From positions 62,001 to 126,000 of the forward strand of contig JARKRC010000069.1 of the NCBI GenBank assembly GCA_029974595.1: a DNA stretch of 64,000 nt, given 5' to 3'. How positions within the stretch are numbered: the stretch's first letter is position 1; the number at the start of each line of letters is the position of its first letter. This document shows, piece after piece, positions 9,701-19,000 of this stretch. A program made the translations under genes and the position numbers. The DNA is from Ereboglobus sp. (lineage in GTDB: Bacteria > Verrucomicrobiota > Verrucomicrobiia > Opitutales > Opitutaceae). The notes under the pieces were generated by a model, which saw only the letters and a list, made by a program, of their open reading frames with translations, was not told the DNA's origin and made no database searches.

Positions 9701-12700
9701 GAAACCGGCGCTGTCAAATACGAGCGATGTATCAGCCCAGTGCGTTCCGCTGAAAGCATACCAGGTGTTCGTCGCCGTGCCGGTACCGATGATGCGAAAC
9801 TCACCGTGAAAGTTGCTGAAGTCATTGCGCAAGTTGCCGCCGGCGGATGGCGTGCTCGCAGGCCTGAGAACCAGCGCAAGCGTGCCGGAGCCGAAGACAG
9901 TGCCGGTCATACGGAAGCGATCCTGGCTCGACATATTGATCTCGCCGTAAATTCCCTCGGGCACATTTGGAGCAAAATTGGGGCCGAAGTTCAGCGTGCT
10001 TCCCGTCTTGTTGTTGGTGACTGCAAACGTGCCGCCGGCAAACAACACCGGCCCGTAGTTTATGATGCCTTCCCCGGACGATGAGCTCCGATAGTTCGCG
10101 TAAATGCCTTCCTTGATCGTGATGGTGCCGGAAAATCCCGAGATGAATGTGCCGGTGTATGTCAGCGTGCCCGCGCCTTGTTTGATGATCGGAAACGCCC
10201 CCGAAAACTCAGCGCCCGCCGCGGGTGTAAGAGTGAGAGTGCGCGAAATATCCACTTTGATTGACGCGGGCAAAACGGCGGAGGGAATGGCGATATTGGT
10301 GGTTGTCGAAAGATCATTGATCAGGACTTTGTCACCGTTTTCGTAGTTTGTGGGCAGACCGGCCATCGTCCAATTCAGCGATGTTTTGTCCCAGTTGTTA
10401 TTGGCAGAACCAGTCCAAAGCAGCGCATCGGCAGGAACGGGTTCGATAATATTGAGCCGGAGTGTGGCGGTGCCCGTGCCGGTGGTGTTTGTCGCGGAAA
10501 GAATGACATTCGTCAGGCCGGTCGCAGTGGGCGTGCCGGTGATGGCGCCGTTGTTGTCAACCGACAGCCCGGCAGGCAGCGGCGCGGCATCGAAGCCCGT
10601 CGGATTGTTGGTGGCGACAATTTGGTAGTTGAACGGAATACCGAGCGTGCCGGTTGCGTTGAGATCGCTTGCTATTGAGGGAAGCGGCGAATAAGCGGCC
10701 TCGACCATCAGATGCAATGTCGCCGTTGCCACGCCGACGGGATTGGTCGCGCTGAGCGTGATACTGCTCGTGCCTGTAACCGCAAACGTGCCGGAGATCA
10801 CGCCCGTCGTGCCGTTGATGGCAAGACCTGTAGGAAGCCCGCTCGCAGCGTAACCGAGAATTGGATCGCCAGTCACGACGATAGAATAATTGAAGGGATC
10901 GCCAACCGTCCCGCTTACGTTGAGCGAACTGTTGGTGATCGCGGGCAACTCATACGCGCTAAGAACGAGATTGGCCGTGCCGGCGCCCGCCGCGTTACTG
11001 GCGCTGATGACAATTGTGCTCGTGCCCGAGGCGGTAACGGTGCCGCTGATGAGACCGGTCGTGCCATTGACCGCAAGCGCGGCGGGAAGTGGAGCGGCAT
11101 CGAACGCAGTCGGCGCATTGGAAGCGGCGATTTGGTAACTGAACGCCGCCCCGACGGTGGCGGTGGCCGCAAGCGGGCTGGTAATCGACGGCGGGATCGC
11201 GGGAGGCGGAGGATCGGTGATGATGATGTCGAGATTTTGCGAGCCAGCTCCGCCTGCGTTGCTGGCGGAAACGACGATCGTCGTCGTGCCGGAAATCGTC
11301 GGAGTGCCGGAAATGGTGGCCGTCGCGGGCGTGAAATCGAGCCACGCAGGCAAGCCGGTCGCGCCAAAGCCCGTCGGATTATTGGTCGCCATGATGGTGT
11401 AAGTGAACGCTGCGCCGGTCGTGCCGGTTACCGTTGCAGGGCTGGTAATGATCGGCGCATCCGGAAGCGCAGCGGTGATTGTTGCGGTAATGGTGTCGGC
11501 TGCCGGATTCATATCCAAAACAGCCGACACTCCTGAACCCGAATATGCCCAGACAAGCGTCGGCGAACCGGTGATGCCGCCGGTCGCGTGCAAAATTGTA
11601 TAGGTGCCTGAAGCCAATGTGACGCCATCAGGAATAACCGGCGTAACCTTGAGTGTGCCAGTGGTGGCAACCGAGCCGACAACCTCAAGCCCGGTCAACG
11701 AACCTGATGCGAGCACGTCCGTGAGCAACGTCGCGCCGCTGGCGTAAGCAACCCCGCTGGTAATCGTGCCCGAGCCGCCGAGCGCGGCCGAATCTGAAAC
11801 GGTGACCGCCGCCGTGTTGGCGAGCTGGCCGGTGACGCGCAATGCGCCTTCATTGACGGTGGTGCTGCCCGTGTAAGTGTTGACGCCTCCGAGCGTGAGC
11901 ATGCCGGTGCCGATTTTCGTGAGCGCAACGTAGTTGCCGACAAGCGCGCCGAGGTAGGTGGAATCGATGTTTTTGCGACCTATCACAAACGTGGTGGTGC
12001 CTGTCGCACTGCCGCCATTGTTACCGGCAATCGACATGCCGGCGTTTACGCTGCCCAACGCGCCAAGCTCGATTGTGCGGCTAGTGTTGCCGATGTCCGG
12101 GCTGAAACCGGCGCTGTCAAACATCAGCGACGTATCAGCCCAATGCGTTCCGCTGAAAGCATACCAGGTGTTCGTCGCCGTGCCACTGCCGATGATGCGC
12201 AATTCGCCGTGGAAGTTACTGAAGTCATTACGAAAATTACCGCCGGCAGAGGGTGTGCTGGCAGGCCTGAGAATCACCGCAAGCGTGCCGGAGCCGAAGA
12301 CAGTGCCGGTCATACGGAAGCGATCCTGGCTCGACATATTGATCTCGCCGTAAATTCCCTCGGGCACATTCGGAGCAAAATTGGGGCCGAAGTTCAGCGT
12401 GCTTCCCGTCTTGTTGTTGGTGATCGCAAACGTGCCGCCGGCAAACAGCACCGGCCCGTAGTTTATGATGCCTTCCCCGGATGATGAACTCCGATAGTTC
12501 GCGTAGATGCCCTCCTCGATCGTGATGGTGCCGGAAAATCCCGAGATGAATGTGCCGGTGTATGTCAGCGTGCCCGCGCCTTGTTTGATGATTGGAAACG
12601 TCCCCGAAAACTCAGCGCCCGCCGCGGGCGTAAAAGTGAGGTTGCGCGAAATATCAACCGCTATCGATGCAGGCGAAACCGCAACTGGGATGCTGATGGC

Positions 12701-12907
12701 TGTCGTGGTGGACGTATTGTCGAAGAGCACGTCATCGCCCGTTGCAAAGGCTGTCTGTGCGCCGCCCAAACCAATGGTCCAATTCTGATCGGCGGTGTTC
12801 CACGCGCTGTTAACTGCTCCGGTCCACACGAGCGAGTTTTGTGCACGAACGCCACCGGCAAGAAGCAACACACATGCGACCAGGGTGAGGATTGGTATTT
12901 TTTTCAT
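3773..12907 (-). CDS. 3044-residue fusion: PATR/putative-Ig/NHL surface mosaic followed by a TonB-dependent receptor
   Basis: One uninterrupted frame; the start at ATG 12905-12907 gives a signal peptide (MKKIPILTLVACVLLLAGG). Modules in order, with approximate residues: autotransporter-type repeat passenger 1 (25-480); four putative-Ig (He_PIG) domains (480-820); a near copy of passenger 1 (825-1280); four more He_PIG domains (1280-1620); six NHL repeats of the 'GNLYIADTDNNAVRKI' type, enough for one six-bladed propeller (1620-1905); one Ig domain (1905-1995). Next come a Gly-rich/hydrophobic/basic segment 'GGGGGALGWLYLLALSLL' (about 2000-2030), a short linker encoded by two palindromes, and a complete TonB-dependent receptor (2052-3044). 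The first part resembles surface-tethered glycan-binding proteins, and the last part an outer-membrane importer. A dyad operator lies 155 bp upstream. Whether one polypeptide or two are made is open. Confidence 0.85.
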   Translation of the reverse strand: MKKIPILTLVACVLLLAGGVRAQNSLVWTGAVNSAWNTADQNWTIGLGGAQTAFATGDDVLFDNTSTTTAISIPVAVSPASIAVDISRNLTFTPAAGAEFSGTFPIIKQGAGTLTYTGTFISGFSGTITIEEGIYANYRSSSSGEGIINYGPVLFAGGTFAITNNKTGSTLNFGPNFAPNVPEGIYGEINMSSQDRFRMTGTVFGSGTLAVILRPASTPSAGGNFRNDFSNFHGELRIIGSGTATNTWYAFSGTHWADTSLMFDSAGFSPDIGNTSRTIELGALGSVNAGMSIAGNNGGSATGTTTFVIGRKNIDSTYLGALVGNYVALTKIGTGMLTLGGVNTYTGSTTVNEGALRVTGQLANTAAVTVSDSAALGGSGTITSGVAYASGATLLTDVLASGSLTGLEVVGSVATTGTLKVTPVIPDGVTLASGTYTILHATGGITGSPTLVWAYSGSGVSAVLDMNPAADTITATITAALPDAPIITSPATVTGTTGAAFTYTIMATNNPTGFGATGLPAWLDFTPATATISGTPTISGTTTIVVSASNAGGAGSQNLDIIITDPPPPAIPPSITSPLAATATVGAAFSYQIAASNAPTAFDAAPLPAALAVNGTTGLISGTVTASGTSTIVISASNAAGAGTANLVLSAYELPAITNSSLNVSGTVGDPFNYSIVVTGDPILGYAASGLPTGLAINGTTGVISGTFAVTGTSSITLSATNPVGVATATLHLMVEAAYSPLPSIASDLNATGTLGIPFNYQIVATNNPTGFDAAPLPAGLSVDNNGAITGTPTATGLTNVILSATNTTGTGTATLRLNIIEPVPADALLWTGSANNNWDKTSLNWTMAGLPTNYENGDKVLINDLSTTTNIAIPSAVLPASIKVDISRTLTLTPAAGAEFSGAFPIIKQGAGTLTYTGTFISGFSGTITIKEGIYANYRSSSSGEGIINYGPVLFAGGTFAVTNNKTGSTLNFGPNFAPNVPEGIYGEINMSSQDRFRMTGTVFGSGTLALVLRPASTPSAGGNLRNDFSNFHGEFRIIGTGTATNTWYAFSGTHWADTSLVFDSAGFSPDIGNTSRTIELGALGSVNAGMSIAGNNGGTATGVTTFIVGRKNIDSTYLGAIVGNYAALTKIGAGILTLGGINTYTGTTTVTSGGLHVTGQLTKTAEVTVASSAALGGSGTIASKVSYADASALLVTVDNAGLLKALSVANSVAFGPTLTVKPVISSSVVPVNGTYAILRADNAFTSTPALTWSYPANPAITGTFAIVNSKEIHLTIAGGAIALPVIDSAPKADAITGQPFNYAIAVTSDPASPTQLTVGTLPAGLNYDDALKTISGAPTIAGRYSIPISATNSSGTADFTLEIIVYDTMPSAPVITSSSVASIVGGNAFSYTITATNDPTSFDATGLPDGLAINTATGEISGTPNTVAVTTATIYAKNIGGTGSAPLEISVLLPPPVITSPATATVVQDAPFSYQITASNNPTGFSATGFPADFAINAETGLITGTFTTTGTVSTTIIATNGAGSGSATLAVTVLTPPPVIQSAATATAVVGADFSYQIVATHAPTNYAALNLPPGLVINTTTGLITGKPTASGNYLVSLVAMNLTGPGTKQLTLTISGESALVSFAGSGMAGLVNGPSADAQFNSPSGAAIDKDGNLYIADTDNNAVRKIATDGTVSTFATGFNTPSAIVIDAAGTTLYVANAGNSTISKIDIASHAVTALSVTGTPPLSIPHGLALDGAGNLYVADTGNNSIRKIVIATGAVTTLAGSSTGVSGFDDGAGTAATFNAPMGLALDAGATHLYVADTNNSAIRTIALASGLVETLTPTGVSLNTPQGLAIDAAGILYVADTGDNAVCTIDTASGIATTIVGGSGQTALNAPGGIVIDATGDIYVLDTGDHTICVLQTGPFIITSPSSQTAGAGSSVSFKVAATGAPTPTYQWYKDGVPITGATAATLTINPVQRTDAGNYSAAVTNSMGIAQSNSATLTVNGAVPPPSTGSSIGGGGGALGWLYLLALSLLVALRKWHGLPARVTARSVAGPSGTGDSPVKFLALLLTFILCAASTPSIHAQPQSQHNGVITGKVSSQKTGVALSAAEVTLAANGKASRDVTLADGTFRFGGLEAGNYTVHVTYADLDPQTKSVTLEAGANETLDFMMGSEVYILERFSVTAEREGQAAAMQRQRQSDVMKDVVSADAFGNPIDTNPGELLKNLPGIFINYNNEDAGSFTIRGISTNEGSFTIDGNEFANSTTDPSNISNSNRGVSLQTMSLNAIESLEVFKAPPPSSPANANGGVINAITKNAFDQKGRRVVMQTSLRLNTAALNFAPIAAGGRSPDRAWNPGANLYYSESFLRNRLGVSLSLNAYETYSFTDALGEQAYYFDIPTTELPTRDSTGYISTIQASETSSRAQRRAASLNLDYKLARHTSVFLKTSYNDRKTISSDNLSARLDTSNGRVHKNTSSFDTVEVEDSYFTMSVGGAPNKGGYGQAWLINPGVKHTFGAIRIDYDGYMSRSFTRPAQGINNVTYRSPRGHYIFRDLQSESGYTIQQLDITPQNDYLNLDNYNTLSLATQESRMIDKKSGAKANIRVPLVLFGYPLLVQGGASYTDWTRDMSTQKGTYTLNDNSASRPKYGEFYDPVRGDAWKFSHTFVPQWMSPWKVLDYFNEHPEMFTFGQSSFDDSYYTYTKTFDESVMAGYAMGSLQIRNFNIMAGVRYEYTDSLAGGYLSDKRYQNTENYRKWIEGGKTYGNFFPNVQLKYEPIPNLIFRAAYTTSIGRPGLEYLFPADTISVSDSAQSVTVVRSNTSLKPQFSNNYDLSAEYYFPKKAGSGVLTAGIFRKEISDYIIKPTGPLSELDPSLLDQDIYKQLYIDYPNYEINLTTGLNAGKATMNGFEVSYRQKLTFLPSFLKNFEIYESFSYAHPTGDISITDLKEKVSNTQLKYRSKNWYAQLSYYWCASYLWRTPKVLTNADGSITMGTDGSYVAASGRFDFSFTYQFSRVWALSLDWRNITAEPDVRVRYDRISRYRESGTLLNIVLKCTL
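6752..6820. repeat. Two perfect palindromes encoding the linker between fused modules
   Basis: CACGGGCGA-G-TCGCCCGTG occupies 6752-6770 and CACGGGCTG-G-CAGCCCGTG occupies 6802-6820, each with 9-bp perfect arms and a 1-base centre. They share the CACGGGC/GCCCGTG ends and are 31 bp apart. They lie exactly between the codons of the first part's hydrophobic tail and the GTG that could start the receptor. This kind of short, related palindrome is normally intergenic. Being translated here as 'HGLPARVTARSVAGPSGTGD' suggests that a former intergenic region has become an in-frame linker. Confidence 0.75.
9350..10260. repeat. Internal direct repeat, copy 1 (passenger module)
   Basis: This segment of the giant gene is repeated about 2.4 kb away at 11757-12665. 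The stretch from about 9555 to 10215 is almost identical to its partner, with only scattered base changes; both contain, for example, CGATCCTGGCTCGACATATT. Similarity weakens on both sides. It encodes the part of the passenger with 'GTFISGFSGTIT' and 'PNVPEGIYGEINMSSQDRF'. Confidence 0.85.
11757..12665. repeat. Internal direct repeat, copy 2 (passenger module)
   Basis: This is the partner of the segment at 9350-10260, in the same orientation and the same reading frame. It encodes passenger 1 next to the protein's N-terminus. The two flanking He_PIG blocks are also related to each other. The simplest origin is therefore tandem duplication of a passenger plus four-He_PIG unit of about 2.4 kb, with later exchange keeping the passengers alike. 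Confidence 0.85.
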
Positions 12908-13061
12908 ATGATTTCGTAAAATCGGGAATGGAGCAATGGGAACAGATCGTGATGCGCGATTCATGTCTCGTAGGGAAATATACAAGGGGATGGGTGATGG
13001 AGCCGGCGTCTAAGTTGAGGGTGATTTTCCAGAGAATAACAAATGACGGGCGCACGCCGCC

Positions 13062-13077
13062 TCACCAAAATTGGTGA
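13062..13077. promoter_or_regulatory. Dyad operator candidate (site 1)
   Basis: TCACCAAAATTGGTGA is a 16-bp dyad with 7-bp perfect arms around AA. It lies in the 172-bp gap between two minus-strand genes, 155 bp upstream of the start of the TonB-receptor fusion gene. It belongs to the TCACCA-N4-TGGTGA family found at five other places in the locus. Confidence 0.7.
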
Positions 13078-13079
13078 TC

Positions 13080-16000
13080 TTAAAACTGTTCCCCGAAATG
13101 CGTGCTCCTGCCGAAAGCAACACCGCATTTTATGCCGCGCAGGGCGATGAGCAATGCGAGCGCGAGCCAATGCCACACACCTGTTGCGCCGCCTCCGCCA
13201 TCACTTCCACCCGGTGGCGGCGTGGTCGATCCGCTGCTCGTTGCGGTCACGGTCAACGTGGCCGCGTTGCTGATCACGGAATTCATTTCATTTTTCACCA
13301 CGACGGAGTAACTGCCCGCGTGCATGGTTTGTGCGTTCGCAATCGTATAAGTGTAATCGGTTGCTCCGGTGATGAGGCTCCCGCTTTTTTGCCATTGGTA
13401 AGCCGGGGTTGGCGCGCCGATGGCGAGAACTGTGAAGCTGGCTGTCGCCCCGGCACTGATGCCCTGATTCTCGGGATGTTTCAGAATGCGCGGGCCGTCG
13501 AGCAAAACGCGGATGGTGTGGTTGCCGGTGTCCGCGATGTAGATGTCGCCGGTGGCGGCGTCGATGGCAAAGCCGGTCGGGGTGTTGAGGCGGGCGTTCG
13601 GAGCGAGGCCGTCGGCGGTGCCGGAGGTTTGCGGTGCGCCGATAAGCGTGGTGACTTCGTCGGTTATGACATCGAGATAACGGATGGTGTGATTGCCCGT
13701 GTCGGCGATGTAGAGGTTGCCCGCAATGTCGAAGGCGAGTCCTTCGGGTTTGTTAAGGCGCGCGGTGAGAGCGGGACCGTTGGTGGCGCCGCTTGCGCCG
13801 GGTTGTCCGGCAGCGGTTGTGATCTCGCCGCTGACGGTGTCGACTTTGCGAATAGCGTGGTTGAGTGTGTCAGCCACGTAGAGAAACCCATCGAGACCGA
13901 TGGCGAGCGCAGTGGGGTTGTTGAAGCCAATGGCAAGGGTTGAAGAGGCAGTCGCTCCGGGAGCGAATTTCAGGATGGCGTGACTTGTCGTCGCTGCGAT
14001 GTAGAGATTGCCCGCAGCGTCACGCGCGAGGCCTTCGGGTTGCGGGATGCCGGTGACGAGCGTGGTGAGTTGTCCGGTGGCGGGATTGAGCGAACGGATG
14101 GCATTGTTGCCGGTGTCGGCCACGATGAGCGTGCCGCCTGTGCCAGTGATGAGTGCGCCGGGAAGTGCGAGCGCTCCACCCGTGGTGGCAAGCGTGCTGA
14201 CATTACCATGCGCGTCGATGACGCGGATGGCGTTGTTGTCCGTGTCGGCAATGTAGAGATTTCCATTGGCGTGCGCGATGAGCGCGGCGGGAGATTTGAA
14301 ACGGGCCGCGGTGGTCTGTCCGTTGGCAGTGCCGGAGGATTGCGCGACTCCGGCAAGCGTCACGAGTGCGGTGTGCGTGGGCGCGGCGGCAATGTTGAGC
14401 GTGAGCGTAAAGTTTGTCGTGCCTCTCGAGTTTGTGGCGGAGAGTGTGGCCGTGAATGTGCCGCTCACGGTGGGTTTGCCGGAGATGACGCCGGTGTTTG
14501 TGTTGATCGAAAGCCCCGATGGCAGGCCGGTGGCGGAATACGACGTGGCGGTGTTGTCAACCGTGATGGCGTAGTTGAAGTCGGAGCCGGTCGTTCCTGT
14601 TGCGGTTGCAGGACTGGTGAACGTCGGTTTGTCGGCAGGGCCAGCGGTGGCGACGGTGAGTGCAAGCGCAGTTGCGGAAACGGTGAGTTTGCCTTCGAGG
14701 CCGTTGGAAAGCGGTATCGTCGCAAAGTCCGCCGATGTAAGCGTGGTGCTGCCGAAGGTGGCGAGCGTGCGTGTGGAGCCGGCAGTGAGCGCGGTGGCGT
14801 TTGTGAGCGAAACCGTGCGCGCGCCAGAGCCGGTTTTGGTGAGCGCGCCTGTGATGACGAGACGGTCGCCGCGAACGATGTCGAGTTGCAGCGCGGCGGC
14901 GGAATCCCAAGTGAGTTTGGCGAACTTCGCAAAGGTGCCGCTCACGGCGAGCGTGCCCTCGTTGATCGCCGCCATCCCGCTGAAGATGTTTGTGCCGGAG
15001 AGCGTGAGCGTGCCCGCGCCGGTTTTCGTAAAACCGCCCGTGCCGCTGATCGCGCCGGCAAGCGTGATGTCGGCAGAAGTCTGAAGGACGATGTTGGATG
15101 TGAGTGTGACAGGGTGCGTAGTTGTCCATGCCGCTTTCGCGCCGAGTGTGCCGCTGGCGAGGGTGATTTTGCCGGCGAGTCCGATTGTGCCGTTTTTCAC
15201 GATGCCACCGGAACCGAGGTAGAGTGCGCCGCCATCAACGGTGATGGTTGCGCTGCCGGAAGTGACGGCGCCGTCGAAGCCGAGCGTGATTTTTTCAAAC
15301 GCAGCCTCCCCTCCGCTGAAAGTCGCGGTGGCAACGTTGTTCGCATTGCTGCCATTCGTTTTTGCGAGGACGAGACCGTTTGCGGTCTCGGTCGAGACGA
15401 GTTTGCCGCCGGTGACGCGAAGTTTTCCGCCACGTCCGGCGGATGTTTGGTTTGCGACGATAAACGTGCCGGTGACGAGCACGTTTCCGCCTTCGACGGA
15501 CATTGTGCCATACGAATCAGCCGAGCCGAGTGTGATGTTGGCGAGCGCCGCGTAACCGTCGGTGACGATGACTCCGGTCGCAAAAGTATCGCCGCTGCGA
15601 CGGATGTTTATGTTATCACAGGAAAGTGTGCCGCCGCTGATGAGCAAATAACCGCCGTCGCTGGACGCCGAGCGAATCGAGGCGGCGCGCGCCGAACCTG
15701 ATTGAACAATCAGGCCGCTGTTCGCGCCGAGATCGAAACGTCCGTCGGTGCGGAAGAACCCGCCAGTCACGGAGAACTTGGTGTTGGCGCTGATGCCGGC
15801 GGTGTTGTTGCCGATGTTCAAAATGCCGCCGAGGCCGATGCTCAATTCGCCGGTGTTGACTGTGAGCGCGCCGGTGAGCGCGTTGGAACCGGTGAGCACG
15901 AGGAGGGAACCGCCGGTTTTCACGAGGCCTTGTGTGCCAGCGAGCGGCGCCGCGATGGTGGCTTGCGCGTCGAGGGCGAGGTTGGAGACGTTGATTTCGG

Positions 16001-19000
16001 GCGTGCCGCTCGCGACGGCGAGGCGGAGCGCGGGAGCTGGGCCGCTGGCGAGTGGAATGATGCTCCAGCTGGTGGAGAGTGTCGGGTCGGTGTCGCCAAA
16101 GAGGATTTTCCCGACGGTGCCAGTGACATCAAGGATGACGGTGGTGTCTTGCGCGGGACTGATCGCGCTGAAGTCGGCAGCTTTGCTGAGGCCTTGCGCG
16201 CGGGTGCCTTCGAGCCAGTTGTCGGCGTCGCTCCAGAGGCCGCCGGATATTTCGTTGGCCCATGTGCCGTCGCCGTAGCGGGCGCGGATAATGGTTTCGC
16301 TGGTGATGGAGGTGGCAGCGAGAGCGTTGCCCGCGATGTCGGTGATGCCGGAGACGGCGGTGTTCACATCGAGACGGAGCGTGCCGTCGCCGTCGAGGTT
16401 GCCGACGGTCACGGCGAGGAAGGTCGAGTTGAGCGCGGTGACATCGGTGATGGCACCGGTCACGCCGCCAGTGAATACCGGGGTGAAGGAAGCGGCACTC
16501 GCCCCGGTGATTCCTTCGCTGAAAGAGACATTGAAAACGACTGCCGCGCCGGTGTCCGGCCCGGGGCGTGTGATGGAAGTAACGGAAGGCGCGGTGGTAT
16601 CGATGGTGACAACAAACGCGGGCGCGGAGAGGCTCGTGCCGGTCGCGGCGCGCGTGGCGGCGGCGGTGAACGCGTAGTTGCCGTCGGCGAGGCCGGCGGC
16701 GTGGGGATATTCGAAGCTCCATGCGCCGTTTGGGTCGGCCGTGGTTGTGCCGAGGGTATCACCGGAGCCGATGAAGGAAATGGTAATGGTGTCTCCGGTT
16801 GTCGCGGTGCCATGAAGCATGGGGCGTTTATTGGAGGTGATGCGGTCGGCCGGGGATGCGCCTGTGTCGTTAGCGAGACCGGCAATGATGGGCGCCGCAA
16901 CCGTTGTGTTGAGTGAAACGGTCGAGGAGGACGCGGCCGCAGCGTTGCCGGCTTTGTCGGCAGCGGTCGCGGTGAAAGAACACTCACCCGAGGGGAGCGA
17001 AGCAAGAGGACACGTAATTGTCCATATGCCGTCGGTCCCGACTTCAACGGGACCGAGGCCGCCGAGGGTCGTCACGGACATGGTTAAGAGGCTGTCCGGT
17101 TGCGCGGTGCCGGTGATGGCGCAGGTCTCACCGTCGCCGGTAATGCTCACGATGGCGGGCGCGGAAGGCGGCGCGGTCATGACAGTGACAGTGAAAGGTT
17201 GCGAACGCGCGCCAGTGCGGTTGTCGGCACCGGTCGCGGTGGCAGTGAAGCTCGATTTGCCTTCGGGAAGCGTTATGTCGGCGAAGCTGAGCGTCCAGTT
17301 TCCCGCGGCATCAGCTTGCGTCGTGCGTGTGATGCCGAAGGCGACAAGGGTGAGATTTACGGTGACGTCTGGTTCCGCGGTGCCGTGGAGTGTGATGTTT
17401 GCAGCGCTGGTAATAAAATCGGCCGCCGAGACACCGGTATCGGGCGTGATCGCCGTAATGACAGGGGCGGGTGGACCGAGAAGTTCGTCGAGCGAGGTGA
17501 CGATGTTTGGCGCGGGCGGTTGGGGCATGTTGTGGCCGAGATAGAAACCCGGATGCGGGGTCTGGTTGTAGGCGACGTTTTGCCACGCGATACCGAGGCG
17601 ATACTGGCGGTCGTGCATGAGCGTCGTGATGCGGTGGTCGGTCGGCGCGGTCGGAATGTAGATGCGCAGGGCATTGTTGTCGGATTCAGCGACGATGACT
17701 TCCTCCCGCCAGTCGCCAAAGAGGTCGCCGCTAAGGAGGGGCTTTTCGCTTTTCACGATGCCGTCGGGAGCGAAAAGGGTGTCCATTTTGTTGGTGTTCC
17801 AATTCCACTTGTAAATTACGCCGTTACTGTAGATTTCGCGGAGGAGGTCGCCGTCCCACCAGACGGCGAAGGTGGTCGAGGGTTTTACGGGAACGATTTC
17901 CTGATAGGTGATGGCACTGCGGATGTTCGAGCGCGCGCCCCAGATTTCATAGCCGGGGTTGCGCGGGTCAATGTCAGCGGCCATCGCGCCGTCGGTGTCG
18001 GTGGTGCCTGGAAGGCTGAAGAGGACGTCGCCGGTTTTCGCGTCGCGGAGGGTGTGGCCGATCCAGCCGTTTTTGCTGACTTCCTCGTGGCAGGCCCAAA
18101 CGAGGAGCTGGTCTTTCGCGGGGTTCATTTGCGCAACGTGCAATTTGTCGCCGTGGCGGAGACCGGTCGAGTAGAGGCCCTTGCCGTCGTGATCAATAGT
18201 GCAGGCGCCGTAGATGATTTCGTCGCAGCCGTCGCCGTCCACGTCGGCAACAGAGAGTTGATGGTTGCCCTGGCCGCGATAGGCGGTGTTGCCGGGCGTG
18301 CCGTCGTCGCTGTCGAAAAACCAGCGTTGCGTAAGCTGGCCGTCGCGCCAGTCCCATGCAGCGAGCGTGGTGCGCGTGTAGTAGCCGCGACACATGACGA
18401 GGCTCGGTCGCTGGCCGTCGAGGTAGGCGATGCAGGCAAGGAAGCGATCCACGCGATTGCCGTAGCTGTCGCCCCAGTCGCTGACGTTCCCGCGCGGGGG
18501 CAGGTAGCTGACAGTTTTCATCGCCGCGCCGGTCGCGCCGTTGAAGATGGTGAGGTATTCGGGGCCGGTGAGAATATAGCCGTTGCTGTTGCGCCAGTCG
18601 GCGTTGGCATCGCCGATAATTGTGCCGCGTCCATCCTTGGTGCCGTCGGCGGTTTTGCAGGCAATCTCGGCTTTGCCGTCGCCGTCGAGGTCATACACCA
18701 TGAATTGCGTGTAGTGTTCGCCGGCGCGGATATTTTTTCCGAGGTCAATGCGCCAGAGTTGCGTGCCGTCGAGTTTGTAGGCGTCGAGGTAGACGTTGCC
18801 GGTGTAGCCGGATTGCGAGTTGTCTTTTGCGTTCGAGGGATTCCATTTGACGACGATTTCGTATTCGCCGTCGCCGTCGAGGTCGCCAACGGAGCAATCA
18901 CCGGGTGAGTAGGTGTAAACTTCGCCCGCCGGAGTCGTGCCACTGACAGGGATGCTGAGCGGAATGCGCAGGTAGGGCTGAACGGGGGCACCGGCGGCAA

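Noticed and set aside
5276-18908. Very long open frames on the plus strand opposite the giant surface-protein genes (for example 5276-6700, 8066-10084, 17100-18908)
   Set aside because: They are antisense to clear multi-domain proteins, are rich in Arg/Gly/Asp from GC-rich codon mirroring, carry no domain, and repeat where the sense gene repeats.
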